In this document: one piece after another, positions 1 to 9,814 of the stretch
Layout: every line of letters starts with the position of its first letter
Position numbering within the stretch: the first letter of the stretch is position 1
Source: an uncultured Sutterella sp.
GTDB lineage: Bacteria; Pseudomonadota; Gammaproteobacteria; Burkholderiales; Burkholderiaceae_F
Length of the DNA stretch: 64,000 bases
NCBI GenBank assembly: GCA_949287305.1
Contig: CASEFX010000022.1
Location: 1 to 64,000 of the forward strand
Reading direction: 5' to 3'
Position numbers and translations under genes: made by a program
Notes under the pieces: generated by a model
Told to the model about the DNA's origin: nothing
The model's input: only the letters and a program-made list of their open reading frames with translations
Database searches by the model: none

Positions 1-70
1 AGGCACTTGTTTACACAATCTATTTTACCATAAATTTACCTACAATATTACTACAAAAATTGATCACAGC

Positions 71-105
71 AAAAAGGCTCTGAAGTCTTGCACCTCAGAG
101 CCTTT
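71..105 (-). terminator. Terminator hairpin at the 5' flank of the group II intron
   Basis: Arms GGCTCTGA (76-83) and TCAGAGCC (95-102) flank an 11-nt loop. On the minus strand the hairpin is followed by five T (71-75), so it works best in that direction. Positions 1-70 are AT-rich and hold no gene I can see. Group IIC introns are known to insert next to terminator hairpins, which fits this position. Confidence 0.6.
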
Positions 106-117
106 CAAGCAGCAAAA

Positions 118-1994
118 GTGTGATTTTTGCCGAAAGTCGGGACATAGCCAGAGACAAGGGTGTCCGTCGTTAGGCGGAATCTGAAAGAAGTCCGAGGCAA
201 ACCGTTGATCTGACGAACAGAAACCGCATCAGGCATACGAGGGCGGATAAGCCTGCCGAACAAGGTGAAGTCCAATAGCTACACGGACCCGAGGTGTAAA
301 TGCGGCAGATGCATGACGGGAAAGAACGTGACCTTACCCGAGGAGGTCTCACGGACGGAAGCCCCGAAGGGTGACCGGAGTAAAGCTTGCCGTGAGAAGT
401 CAGCAGAGGCCATAGTACTGCCGGAATGGTCGGCAGGAAGGGCTGAAACTTATGGAGGTGATGCCGAAGGCCACCAAAACGATCATGCGAAAACCGCGAA
501 ATTCCCAAAGGGATACCTAACGACGAAGCAAGACGGAATCATGCGGAGACGTTAAGGGGCGGCGAGGGATCTGAGGACAGCACGAGGGTACACATCACCA
601 GCGAACGACGAACGTGATGACTGACTTGGAAACCATCCTGGAGCGAGTGAACTTGAACCGTGCGCTCAAGGAAGTAGTCGCCAACAAAGGTAGCGCAGGC
701 GTGGATGGCATGGGGGTCAAGGATCTCCGTGCACATCTTTGGTCCAACGGCGCCGAACTAGTTCGGGACATCAAAGAGGGACGATACAAACCGTCTCCCG
801 TTCGACGTGTATTCATCCCCAAGGAGAATGGACAGAAAAGACCGTTAGGAATTCCAACAGTCGTGGATCGTTTTGTGCAACAGGCGGTCGCCAGAGTGCT
901 GAGCATGCAATACGAAGAAGTATTCAGCGACAGTAGCCATGTCTTTCGCCCTGCGCGCAGTTGCTCCACGGCCATGGATCAGGCTCTCAAGCACGCCAAC
1001 GAAGGATACTGTTGGGTGGTCGACCTGGACCTTGCAAAGTTCTTTGACACCGTCAACCACAGCAAGCTACTGCAAGTTGTGGCGAAACGCGTGAAGGACA
1101 GGAGGGTAATTCGGTTGATCCACCAGATGCTGCGCGCACCCGTATCCGTTGACGGCAAGATAGAGAAACGAGAAATTGGAACGCCGCAGGGCGGACCGAT
1201 TAGCCCCGTTCTCGCCAACATCTTGCTCAATGAGCTCGATCAAGAGCTCGAAGCACGCGGTCACCGTTTCGTCCGATATGCGGACGACATGATGATCTTC
1301 TGCAGGAGTAAGAAGGCGGCCTACAGAACGCTTGAGCGCATCAAACCCTTCATCGAAGAAGAGCTGTTTCTTGTGGTAAACGAAGAGAAGACGAAGGTAC
1401 GGTACATTACCCAACCCGACGTTAAATTTCTTGGTTTCGGCTTCTGGGAACAGAAGGACAAGAAGAGCGGGAAAATGATCGTCCGAGATCGCCCTCATCA
1501 GAAGTCCCTCGCCAAATGCAAGGCCACGCTCAAGAAGCTGACCTCGCGGAGCCGCGGACAGAGCCTTGACGCATTTCGGGAGAAACTCGCGGAGTACGTG
1601 GGCGGCTGGGTGCAGTACTACGGCCGATCAACCATGAAGAGGTTTGTGAAGGAGACAGATAAATGGCTACGCCGCCGCATCCGACAGCTTTACTGGAAAC
1701 AGTGGAAGGGACCGAGGACGCGATTCAAGGCACTCCGAAAATTGGGAGTGTCCGAGGAGAAGGCGTGGCAATGGGCCAACACGAGACAGTCTTACTGGCA
1801 CATAGCAAACAGCTGGATTCTTAGTACCACCCTAACGAATAACGTCCTGAAATCTCTGGGATGGGTCAGCTTGGCGGACGTCTACCATTGAGGCGTTCGT
1901 TCCCATCGCAACATAGGTAACCGCCCACTACGGATCCGTACGGTGGGTGGTGTGGGAGGTCGGCGCAGGGATTGTCCTGCGCCTCCTACCCGAT
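118..1994 (+). mobile_element. Group II intron with encoded reverse transcriptase
   Basis: The likely 5' end is GTGTGA at 118. A structured RNA stretch without coding signal precedes the RT gene. After the RT stop there is a domain V hairpin (1920-1951, arms ACCGCCCAC and GTGGGTGGT around a TACGGATCCGTA core), then a domain VI hairpin (1954-1991). In domain VI, GGG pairs with CCC and an A at 1988 is left bulged as a predicted branch point, 6-8 nt before the 3' end. The 3' end is therefore about 1994 and could be off by a few bases. A ~1.9 kb size, an RT without an endonuclease domain and a terminator at the 5' flank resemble class C introns. I could not fold domain I to confirm the class. Confidence 0.85.
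617..1891 (+). CDS. ltrA: Group II intron reverse transcriptase/maturase
   Basis: A 424-residue intron-encoded protein that splices its own intron and copies it during mobility. The N-terminal half carries reverse-transcriptase blocks, including the YADD catalytic box (residues 221-224, RYADDMMIF) and the preceding GTPQGGPISPVLANILLNEL block. The C-terminal part is the maturase domain, with the GGWVQYYG motif and the KQWK...TR stretch. No HNH endonuclease follows, so mobility would rely on hairpin or replication-fork targets. A GTG at 614 directly before the ATG could also start the protein. The gene ends 28 bases before domain V, as expected inside domain IV. Confidence 0.93.
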   Translation: MTDLETILERVNLNRALKEVVANKGSAGVDGMGVKDLRAHLWSNGAELVRDIKEGRYKPSPVRRVFIPKENGQKRPLGIPTVVDRFVQQAVARVLSMQYEEVFSDSSHVFRPARSCSTAMDQALKHANEGYCWVVDLDLAKFFDTVNHSKLLQVVAKRVKDRRVIRLIHQMLRAPVSVDGKIEKREIGTPQGGPISPVLANILLNELDQELEARGHRFVRYADDMMIFCRSKKAAYRTLERIKPFIEEELFLVVNEEKTKVRYITQPDVKFLGFGFWEQKDKKSGKMIVRDRPHQKSLAKCKATLKKLTSRSRGQSLDAFREKLAEYVGGWVQYYGRSTMKRFVKETDKWLRRRIRQLYWKQWKGPRTRFKALRKLGVSEEKAWQWANTRQSYWHIANSWILSTTLTNNVLKSLGWVSLADVYH

Positions 1995-2033
1995 TTTTTG
2001 GGAATTCCCAAAAAGGAACGGGACGCCCGTTCC
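1995..2033 (-). terminator. Terminator of the Sel1 gene plus adjacent 20-bp palindrome
   Basis: On the minus strand GGAACGGG (2015-2022) and CCCGTTCC (2026-2033) form an 8-bp stem with a 3-nt loop followed by TTTTT (2010-2014), a standard Rho-independent terminator for the Sel1 gene. The T tract is half of a perfect 20-bp palindrome (1995-2014, five T, GGGAATTCCC, five A) that abuts the intron 3' end. Confidence 0.8.
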
Positions 2034-2072
2034 CGAACGCCCCGTCGGCTGATTTCCCTTGTCAGCAGAGAA

Positions 2073-2813
2073 TCAGTACTGCGGCTCGTGCTTTTCGAGT
2101 CCTTCGAGTTCCTTGAGGATCTTTTCGGCGGAGAGCGACTGCGCGTACTTGAGGTCGTCCGCGTTCATGTGCGAGCGGATCACCTTCGCGCTTTCGGCGG
2201 CCGTGTAGACGCTGTCGAACTTGTCGGAGGGCTTCGAAGCGGCTTCGAAGAGGACGTAGGCGGCGAAGACGTCGCGCTCCACGCCGTCGCCCATGTTGAG
2301 CTGACGGGCAAGCGCGTCGAGCGCCGCGGGATTCCCCTGCAGGGCCGAGCGGCGGAACCACTTCGCGGCTTCCGTCAGATCCTTCGGCACGGACGTGCCG
2401 TAGAGCCAATAGGTGCCGACGTTGTACTGCGCAAGGGGATTCCCCTGACGGGCGGCCGTGAGGTCCCAAACGTAGGCCTGACGGGGTTCGGCCTTGACGC
2501 CGAGCCCCTTGTTGAAGACTTCGGAGAGGGCGAGCATGGCGCGTTCGTTGCCGAGATAGGCGGCCTTTTCCCACCAGTAGATGCCCGTGAGGCGCTGCGG
2601 ATTCATGCCGAGGCCGCGGTGGAAGATTTCGCCGATGTAGTACATGGCTTCGGCGTTGTCCTTGGCGGCTTCCGCTTCGAATTCCTTCATGGCGGCCTTG
2701 TAGTCCTGCTTGTTGAGGAGGGCTACGCCTTCGGGAACGCCCGCCGAGGCGGGAAGCGCCACGGCCGCGGCGAGGGCCGCAAGGAGCGCGGTCTGACGAA
2801 TACGCTTGAACAT
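2073..2813 (-). CDS. Exported Sel1/TPR-repeat protein
   Basis: A 246-residue protein with an N-terminal signal peptide (MFKRIRQTALLAAL..., cleavage expected after PASA near residue 24). The rest consists of Sel1-type helical repeats of about 36 residues. Recognisable repeat cores are EAMYYIGEIFHRGLG, RAMLALSEVFNKGLG, LAQYNVGTYWLYG and AALDALARQLNMGDG. Sel1 repeats mediate protein-protein contacts, so a periplasmic adaptor role is plausible, but no partner is indicated. The start is supported by GGAG 10 bases upstream. The gene has its own terminator and is separated from the gsi operon by about 250 bp, so it is probably a single-gene unit. Confidence 0.85.
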   Translation of the reverse strand: MFKRIRQTALLAALAAAVALPASAGVPEGVALLNKQDYKAAMKEFEAEAAKDNAEAMYYIGEIFHRGLGMNPQRLTGIYWWEKAAYLGNERAMLALSEVFNKGLGVKAEPRQAYVWDLTAARQGNPLAQYNVGTYWLYGTSVPKDLTEAAKWFRRSALQGNPAALDALARQLNMGDGVERDVFAAYVLFEAASKPSDKFDSVYTAAESAKVIRSHMNADDLKYAQSLSAEKILKELEGLEKHEPQY

Positions 2814-3012
2814 TCGTTTTTCTCCAAATGGTGTGGGGTCTCATCCGGACGCGGTTTCAAAAAAAACACGGCGTCCATGGTTGCGGAAAGTCTAGCCTCG
2901 CATTCTTAAGAGAAACTAAACGCCGCTCCCCTTCCCTCCCCGTGCGGCGGATCGGGCGCTGTCGCAAGCACACCGCACGGGAATGAGGCGAAAATCCGGT
3001 TCACGCTTGGAC

Positions 3013-3041
3013 TGTCGGGGTTCCTTCGGGGAACCCCGACA
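3013..3041. terminator. Strong hairpin after the gsi operon
   Basis: A perfect 12-bp stem (TGTCGGGGTTCC at 3013-3024 with GGAACCCCGACA at 3030-3041, loop TTCGG) lies 25 bases past the stop of gsiD. It lacks a clean T tract on the minus strand, so it may act as an mRNA-end stabiliser or a weak terminator. Confidence 0.55.
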
Positions 3042-3066
3042 CGTTTGTTCGGACCGTACGAAGACC

Positions 3067-4020
3067 TTACGCGGCGTCGATTTCCGACTTCGGATCGAAG
3101 GCGTCGCGAAGCGCGTCCCCTAGGAGATTGAAGGCGAGCACCGTAAAGAAGATCGCGAGCACGGCGAAGATCGCCGTGTGCGGCGCCGTCATCAGGTCGG
3201 CGCGCGCTTCGTTCAGCATCGCGCCCCACTCGGGCGTGGGCGGCTGCGCCCCGAGACCGAGAAAGGAGAGTGACGCCGCCGTGATGATGGCCGTGCCGAT
3301 GCGCATCGAGAGGTAGACGAGAATCACCGAGACCGTGCCCGGAAAGATGTGCCGAAAGAGAATCGCAAAGTCGGACGCTCCGATGCTGCGGGCCGCCTCC
3401 ACGTAGGTTTCGTGCTTGAGGTAGAGGACGTTTGCGCGCACGAGTCGCGCAAAGGCGGGCACCGAAAAGATCGCCACGGCCGCCACGACGTTGAGCATTC
3501 CGCCCCCGAGGACGGCCACGATCCCGATTGCAAGCAGAATCCCCGGAAAGGCGAAGAGCACGTCGGAAACGCGCGAGACGATGCGGTCAATCCAGCCTTC
3601 GTAGTAGCCCGCAAGGAGTCCCAACACCGCGCCGATCAAGGCGCCCGCAAGCACCGAGAAGAACCCGCAGAAAAGCGAGATCCGCGTCCCCGCGAGAATG
3701 CGGCTGAAGACGTCGCGGCCGAGCGCGTCGACCCCGAACCAGTACGCGGCGGAAGGCCCTTCGTTCAGGTGGTCGTAGTCGTAAAAATTTTCAGGATCGA
3801 AGGGCACGAGATACGGCCCGAAGATCGCAAGCAAAAAGAGCGCCGCCACCAAAACGGCGGACGCCATTCCCACGGGATTGCGGCGAAACCGCGCGCAGGC
3901 GTCCGTCCAGGGCGTGCGGATGCGCGTGGAAACCGGCATCGTCTCGGCGGCGTCCGGGAGACGTTCGGTCGGCTCGGAAGTTTCGGTCGTTTTCACTTCG
4001 ACCTTGTCGTTTACCGTCAT
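3067..4020 (-). CDS. gsiD: Peptide/glutathione ABC transporter permease GsiD-type
   Basis: A 317-residue inner-membrane permease of the DppC/OppC class and last gene of a four-gene importer operon. It has about six membrane helices: one near residues 54-75 preceded by a cytoplasmic N-terminal tail of about 50 residues, then the transport domain. The ATPase-coupling EAA-like loop is visible ([20 protein letters not shown]), as is the C-terminal [20 protein letters not shown] signature of this subfamily. It starts 10 bp after gsiC ends, with GGGAGAG upstream. Gene order and sizes (dual ATPase, binding protein, two permeases) match E. coli gsiABCD. Glutathione as the substrate is inferred from that order only; dipeptides are equally possible. 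Confidence 0.85.
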   Translation of the reverse strand: MTVNDKVEVKTTETSEPTERLPDAAETMPVSTRIRTPWTDACARFRRNPVGMASAVLVAALFLLAIFGPYLVPFDPENFYDYDHLNEGPSAAYWFGVDALGRDVFSRILAGTRISLFCGFFSVLAGALIGAVLGLLAGYYEGWIDRIVSRVSDVLFAFPGILLAIGIVAVLGGGMLNVVAAVAIFSVPAFARLVRANVLYLKHETYVEAARSIGASDFAILFRHIFPGTVSVILVYLSMRIGTAIITAASLSFLGLGAQPPTPEWGAMLNEARADLMTAPHTAIFAVLAIFFTVLAFNLLGDALRDAFDPKSEIDAA

Positions 4021-4030
4021 GATCTCTCCC

Positions 4031-4957
4031 TCACTTGTTTCCGTAACGGATGCTCGGGTTCAACCATCCGTAGAGCAGGTCCACGGCCAGGTTGATGAGC
4101 AGGAATTCCATTGAGAAAAGCAGAACGCAGGTCTGCATCACGGGATAGTCGCGCATTTCCACGGCGTCGACGAGAAGCCGCCCCATCCCCGGCCAGTTGA
4201 AGACCTTCTCCACGACGATCGAGCCGCCGAGAAGGAAGCCGAACTGCAACCCCATCATCGTGACGACCGGAATCAGAGCGTTGCGAAGCGCGTGGCGCGA
4301 GAGCACCTGGCGGGCGGGCAGTCCCTTGGCGCGCGCCGTGCGCACGTAGTCTTCCGAGAGAACCTCGATCAGGGCCGAGCGCGTAAAGCGCGCCATCACG
4401 GCGGCGACGCCCGCGCCGAGCGTGATCGACGGGAGAACGTAGTGACGCCAGCTCTCCGCCCCCACCGTCGGGAACCATCCGAGCCAGACGGAAAAGACTT
4501 CCATCAGAAGGATCCCCAACGCAAAGGGCGGCATGGAAATGCCGGAGACGGCGAAGGCCATCCCGAGCCGGTCGGGCCAGCGGCCGCGCTTCACGGCCGA
4601 CACGATGCCGATCAGAAGCCCGAACACCACGGCCCACCCCATGGCGGCGACGGTGAGAAGCAGCGTCGGCCCGAAGCGGTCGGCCACCTCGTCGATCACC
4701 GGACGCTGCGAGCGGATCGACACCCCGAAGTCCCCCGTCACGGTCTTTTTCACGAAGAGCACGAACTGCTCAGGCAACGGCCGGTCAAGCCCCAGGCGCT
4801 CGCGCACCATCTGCACTGTTTCCTCGTCGGCTTCCGGACCCGCCGCCAACTGTGCGGGGTCGCCCGGCAACAGGTGCACGAAGAAGAAGACGCACACCGT
4901 CACGAGAAAGAGGGTCGGCACGAGTCCGAGGAGCCGCATCACGAAATAGCGAAACAT
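4031..4957 (-). CDS. gsiC: Peptide/glutathione ABC transporter permease GsiC-type
   Basis: A 308-residue inner-membrane permease of the DppB/OppB class, partner of the following permease. The N-terminus ([20 protein letters not shown]) is the first membrane helix, followed by the conserved periplasmic LLPGDPA segment. The EAA loop reads [24 protein letters not shown], and the C-terminal [18 protein letters not shown] motif is typical of this family. Its length equals that of E. coli GsiC (306 residues). The start has AAGGAT upstream. It is co-transcribed with the flanking gsi genes. Confidence 0.86.
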   Translation of the reverse strand: MFRYFVMRLLGLVPTLFLVTVCVFFFVHLLPGDPAQLAAGPEADEETVQMVRERLGLDRPLPEQFVLFVKKTVTGDFGVSIRSQRPVIDEVADRFGPTLLLTVAAMGWAVVFGLLIGIVSAVKRGRWPDRLGMAFAVSGISMPPFALGILLMEVFSVWLGWFPTVGAESWRHYVLPSITLGAGVAAVMARFTRSALIEVLSEDYVRTARAKGLPARQVLSRHALRNALIPVVTMMGLQFGFLLGGSIVVEKVFNWPGMGRLLVDAVEMRDYPVMQTCVLLFSMEFLLINLAVDLLYGWLNPSIRYGNK

Positions 4958-4978
4958 CGTTCTTATCCTTTTCTCATT

Positions 4979-5008
4979 GCGTCGGAAGGCCCGGAGGCCC
5001 TCCGACGC
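4979..5008. repeat. Intercistronic hairpin between gsiB and gsiC
   Basis: GCGTCGGA (4979-4986) pairs with TCCGACGC (5001-5008), and GGCC/GGCC adds an inner stem. There is no T tract, so it is more likely an mRNA-processing or stabilising hairpin that raises gsiB expression relative to the permeases than a terminator. Confidence 0.5.
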
Positions 5009-5015
5009 TTCGGCG

Positions 5016-6548
5016 TCACTTCACGATTTCGGCTTCGTAAAAGTCATAGCTGCTGTCGGGGCGCAGACGGAAGTTCTTGAGCGTCTTCACGCTCGCGCCC
5101 GTCACGTCTTCGGTCACGAGGAAAGCCCAGGGCGCGTCGTTCCAGATCGTCGACTGCACCTCTTCGTAGAGCTTCGCGCGCTTGGCCTTGTCGGGCTCGG
5201 CGATCGCTTCGTCGAGAAGACGGTCGACCTTTTCGTTCTTGTAGAAGCCTTCGTTCGCAAGCGCCGGCGCCCAGCTTTCCGAGTGGAAGAGCGGCCGCAT
5301 CGCAAGGTCGATTTCGCCGGTCGAATTCGACCACCCGATGTAATACAACCGCATCCCGGCCTTCATCGGATCCTGCACGCTTTCGACAAGCGCGACGCGC
5401 TGACCGGCTTCCAGACTGCGAAGCGTCGTGCGGATGCCGACCTGACGGAGCTGCTGCTGGATGAACTGGATCACCTTTTGACCGGTCGTATTGTTGTACC
5501 CGGACCACAGCACCGTCTCGAAGCCCTGCGGATAGCCCGCCTCCTTCAGGAGTTCGCGCGCCTTCTTCGGGTCGTAGGGCCAGGGACCGAGCTTCGTCGC
5601 GAATTCGAAAACCTCCGGCACCACGCCCGTCACCGGACGGGCGTAGCCCGAGAAGGCCACCTTGGCGAGCGCCTCCTTGTTGATGGCGTAGTTGATCGCC
5701 TGACGGACGCGCACGTCGGTGAAGGGCTTCTGCAGGTTGTTGATGAAGAGGTAGCGCACGATGACGGAAGGCTGCACGAGGATGTCGATCTTCGGGTCGT
5801 TCTGCAGAACCTTGATCTGTTCCGCAGGCATCGGGTGCGCAAACTGCGCCTCACCCGTGCGGACCATGGCCGCGCGCGTGCTGTTTTCCACGACCGGACG
5901 CCAGAGGATGCCGTCCAACTTCGGAAGGCCCGCCACTCGGTAATTGGGGTTCTTGACGACGTAGAGTCGTTCGCTCGGGTTGTAGTCCTTGAGAACGTAT
6001 GGACCCGTGCCGCAGGCGTTGAAGGCGACGTCCTTGCCGCTCTTCAGAAGGCTCGGGCAGACCATCTGCACCGTGCCGTTCGCCAGACGCGAGAGGAAGG
6101 TGCCGAGCGGGTGCTTGAGCGTGATGCGCACCGTCAGGGGATCGGCGACCTCCACTTTCTCAATCGGCGTGAAGTAGGTGCGGCGCGAGAGGTGATTGGC
6201 GGGATCGAGCAGTCGGTCGATGTTGAGTTTCACCGCCTCGGCGTCGAACGTCGTGCCGTCGTGGAACTTCACGTCGGGGCGAAGCTTGATCGTGTAGACG
6301 AGCCCGTCGGGGCTCGTTTCGTAGCTTTCGGCCAACTGCGGCACGGGCTTCATGTTCTGATCGAACGTGAAGAGCCCTTCGTAGAAGGACTTCACGACGG
6401 TGCGCGAAAGCATGTCGGTCGCATCGTACGGATCGAGCGTCGTAAAGCCCGAGCCCACGGCCACCGTGATTTCTTCGGCCGAGGCGGGTTGGAAGGCAAG
6501 ACTGGTTGCGGCAAGGCAAAGCGCCAAAAACGTTGCACGCGGTTTCAT
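5016..6548 (-). CDS. gsiB: Periplasmic solute-binding protein, family 5 (GsiB-type)
   Basis: A 510-residue periplasmic binding protein for peptides or glutathione. The signal peptide runs to about residue 24 (LAFQPASA then EEITVAV). The family-5 signatures are present: [19 protein letters not shown] near the N-terminus, then [19 protein letters not shown] and [15 protein letters not shown], the usual start of the SBP-bac-5 fold. Length matches E. coli GsiB (512). The start follows AAGGA. It lies between the ATPase and permease genes; the 102 bp to gsiA show no terminator. Confidence 0.87.
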   Translation of the reverse strand: MKPRATFLALCLAATSLAFQPASAEEITVAVGSGFTTLDPYDATDMLSRTVVKSFYEGLFTFDQNMKPVPQLAESYETSPDGLVYTIKLRPDVKFHDGTTFDAEAVKLNIDRLLDPANHLSRRTYFTPIEKVEVADPLTVRITLKHPLGTFLSRLANGTVQMVCPSLLKSGKDVAFNACGTGPYVLKDYNPSERLYVVKNPNYRVAGLPKLDGILWRPVVENSTRAAMVRTGEAQFAHPMPAEQIKVLQNDPKIDILVQPSVIVRYLFINNLQKPFTDVRVRQAINYAINKEALAKVAFSGYARPVTGVVPEVFEFATKLGPWPYDPKKARELLKEAGYPQGFETVLWSGYNNTTGQKVIQFIQQQLRQVGIRTTLRSLEAGQRVALVESVQDPMKAGMRLYYIGWSNSTGEIDLAMRPLFHSESWAPALANEGFYKNEKVDRLLDEAIAEPDKAKRAKLYEEVQSTIWNDAPWAFLVTEDVTGASVKTLKNFRLRPDSSYDFYEAEIVK

Positions 6549-6650
6549 GAGGGTTTCCTTTTTGCTGAGTGGAGAGTGGGGAACTCTCGGCGGACCTTGG
6601 GCCGCAATGCGGCCCGGGATCCGCGCGGGAGAGATTCTTGGGAATTGCGG

Positions 6651-8507
<1,857 letters not shown>

Positions 8508-8798
8508 GATGCACCTCAATCAGAAGAAGGATCCCGACACGGATTCCGGGCTCCAAAATCATCCACGACCCCCACCCCGTCCGGCGCTTTTCCGTTTTAG
8601 GGACGCTGACCGAATCGGTTGACGATGGACATCGTTCATTGACGAGGCTATCACCACTTTCCGGGAGAATGCTATTCAAAATTACCTATACGACTTGCGT
8701 AGCGACACGGAAAACAAAAAGAAATTTGAAACTTTTCCGAAGTATCTCCTTCTTTCCCTTGCGGGAAACGCTTTTCCCTTTGTTCAAAAAAATCGAAT
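8508..8798. other. Non-coding upstream region of the gsi operon
   Basis: No gene is visible here. The stretch must hold the gsi promoter on the minus strand. The AT-rich segment around 8680-8800 is the best location, but no convincing -35/-10 pair could be assigned by eye. Confidence 0.5.
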
Positions 8799-8822
8799 AA
8801 AAAAGGGCTCCGCGAGGAGCCC
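8799..8822 (-). terminator. Rho-independent terminator of the RibD-C reductase gene
   Basis: On the minus strand GGGCTCC and GGAGCCC (8805-8811 and 8816-8822) form a 7-bp stem with a 4-nt loop followed by six T (8799-8804). A second GC hairpin (about 8834-8859) lies between it and the stop codon. Confidence 0.8.
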
Positions 8823-8882
8823 GGAAGTCTTCGGGGAAGCCGCTTTGCGGTCTTCCCCGTGTTTTGGAAATGAGAACGTCGA

Positions 8883-9593
8883 TCAGGCCTTCTTGACCGC
8901 GTAACGCAGCCACACGACGCCGCCCGGGAAGGTTTTGGTCGCAATGTGCTCGAGACGCTGGCCTTCGGCGGGACGCTCGCTAGGCGCACCCGGGTAGCCG
9001 ATCACGGAAGAGACGCCCGCGAGGCCGTCGATCGCCGGATAGATGAGGAAGCTCAGTTCGTCGATGAGACCCGCCTTGAGGAAGGCGCCGTTGATGATGC
9101 CGCCCCCTTCAAGGAGCAACGTATGAGCGTCAAAGCGACGTTCGATTTCGGCCAAGGCGGCCGGGAAGGCATCGTCACCCTTCCCTTCAAAGACGTAGGA
9201 GACGCCGCAGTCGCGAAGTTCGGCGAGATATTCGTCGCCCGCGTCGGGCGAGAGGACGGCGACGAGGTGTTCGCCCGTGGGAAGGGTCGAATCAGGATAG
9301 TGGAGCTTTCCCTTCGGGTCGAAGACGACCGCGATGGGACGACCTTCGCGCTTCCCCGTGTAGGGTTCGGGAACGCTACCGTCCGTACGAAGCGCGGCGG
9401 GTTCCTTTTCGACGATGCCGTCGGCATATTCCGCCATGGTGGTGCGACCCACCATCCAGCCCGCAGCGTTGAACTGCGAGGCGGCGGTTTCGTATACCGT
9501 CGTGATCTCGGCGCCTTCGGGACCCGGCGTCCAACGACTCGGGTAGAGACGACCGTCGACCGAGGCGATCATGTGGCAGATGATCTGGGGCAT
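8883..9593 (-). CDS. RibD C-terminal/dihydrofolate-reductase-fold reductase
   Basis: A 236-residue cytoplasmic NADPH-dependent reductase of the RibD-C family. Visible family motifs are MIASVDGRLYPSRW at the N-terminus, the GWMVGRTTMAEYA segment that forms part of the nucleotide fold, HTLLLEGGGIINGAFL, and LIDELSFLIYPAIDG near residues 180-195. The deaminase half of bifunctional RibD is absent, so it is a stand-alone reductase. Such proteins act on pyrimidine intermediates or other small carbonyl substrates; the true substrate is unknown. The start is well supported by AAGGAG. The next feature upstream of it is the helicase gene relic. Confidence 0.82.
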   Translation of the reverse strand: MPQIICHMIASVDGRLYPSRWTPGPEGAEITTVYETAASQFNAAGWMVGRTTMAEYADGIVEKEPAALRTDGSVPEPYTGKREGRPIAVVFDPKGKLHYPDSTLPTGEHLVAVLSPDAGDEYLAELRDCGVSYVFEGKGDDAFPAALAEIERRFDAHTLLLEGGGIINGAFLKAGLIDELSFLIYPAIDGLAGVSSVIGYPGAPSERPAEGQRLEHIATKTFPGGVVWLRYAVKKA

Positions 9594-9695
9594 GTTCTCT
9601 CCTTAGGGAAACAGAGTTATCACCCCATGCTATTACTATCGTAGCCAAATAGGGCGACTGATCCCACGGAAAGATTGCCCGATTCTGCCGATTCC

Positions 9696-9800
9696 TCAGC
9701 GCATGAAGCGGTCAAGCCACCTCGCGGGAATCGGCGTTTCGAGTTCCCAGACGATCGACATCGGGCACTCGCCCGTGCCCGAGACACGGGCGAATTGTCC
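9696..9800 (-). pseudogene. Relic of the 3' end of a PLD/SF2 helicase gene
   Basis: The minus strand encodes [18 protein letters not shown] followed by [16 protein letters not shown] and a stop. This is nearly identical to the last 34 residues of the helicase encoded at 15686-18898. Over 100 aligned bases (9701-9800 against 15691-15790) I count 15 mismatches, most of them synonymous. Similarity ends at the stop codon on one side and just before the cas12c stop on the other. No start codon or upstream gene remains, so it is a fragment. Its position on the opposite side of the CRISPR-Cas locus from the intact gene makes it a boundary marker of the inserted cassette. Confidence 0.88.
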
Positions 9801-9814
9801 GTGAGGAACCTCCA

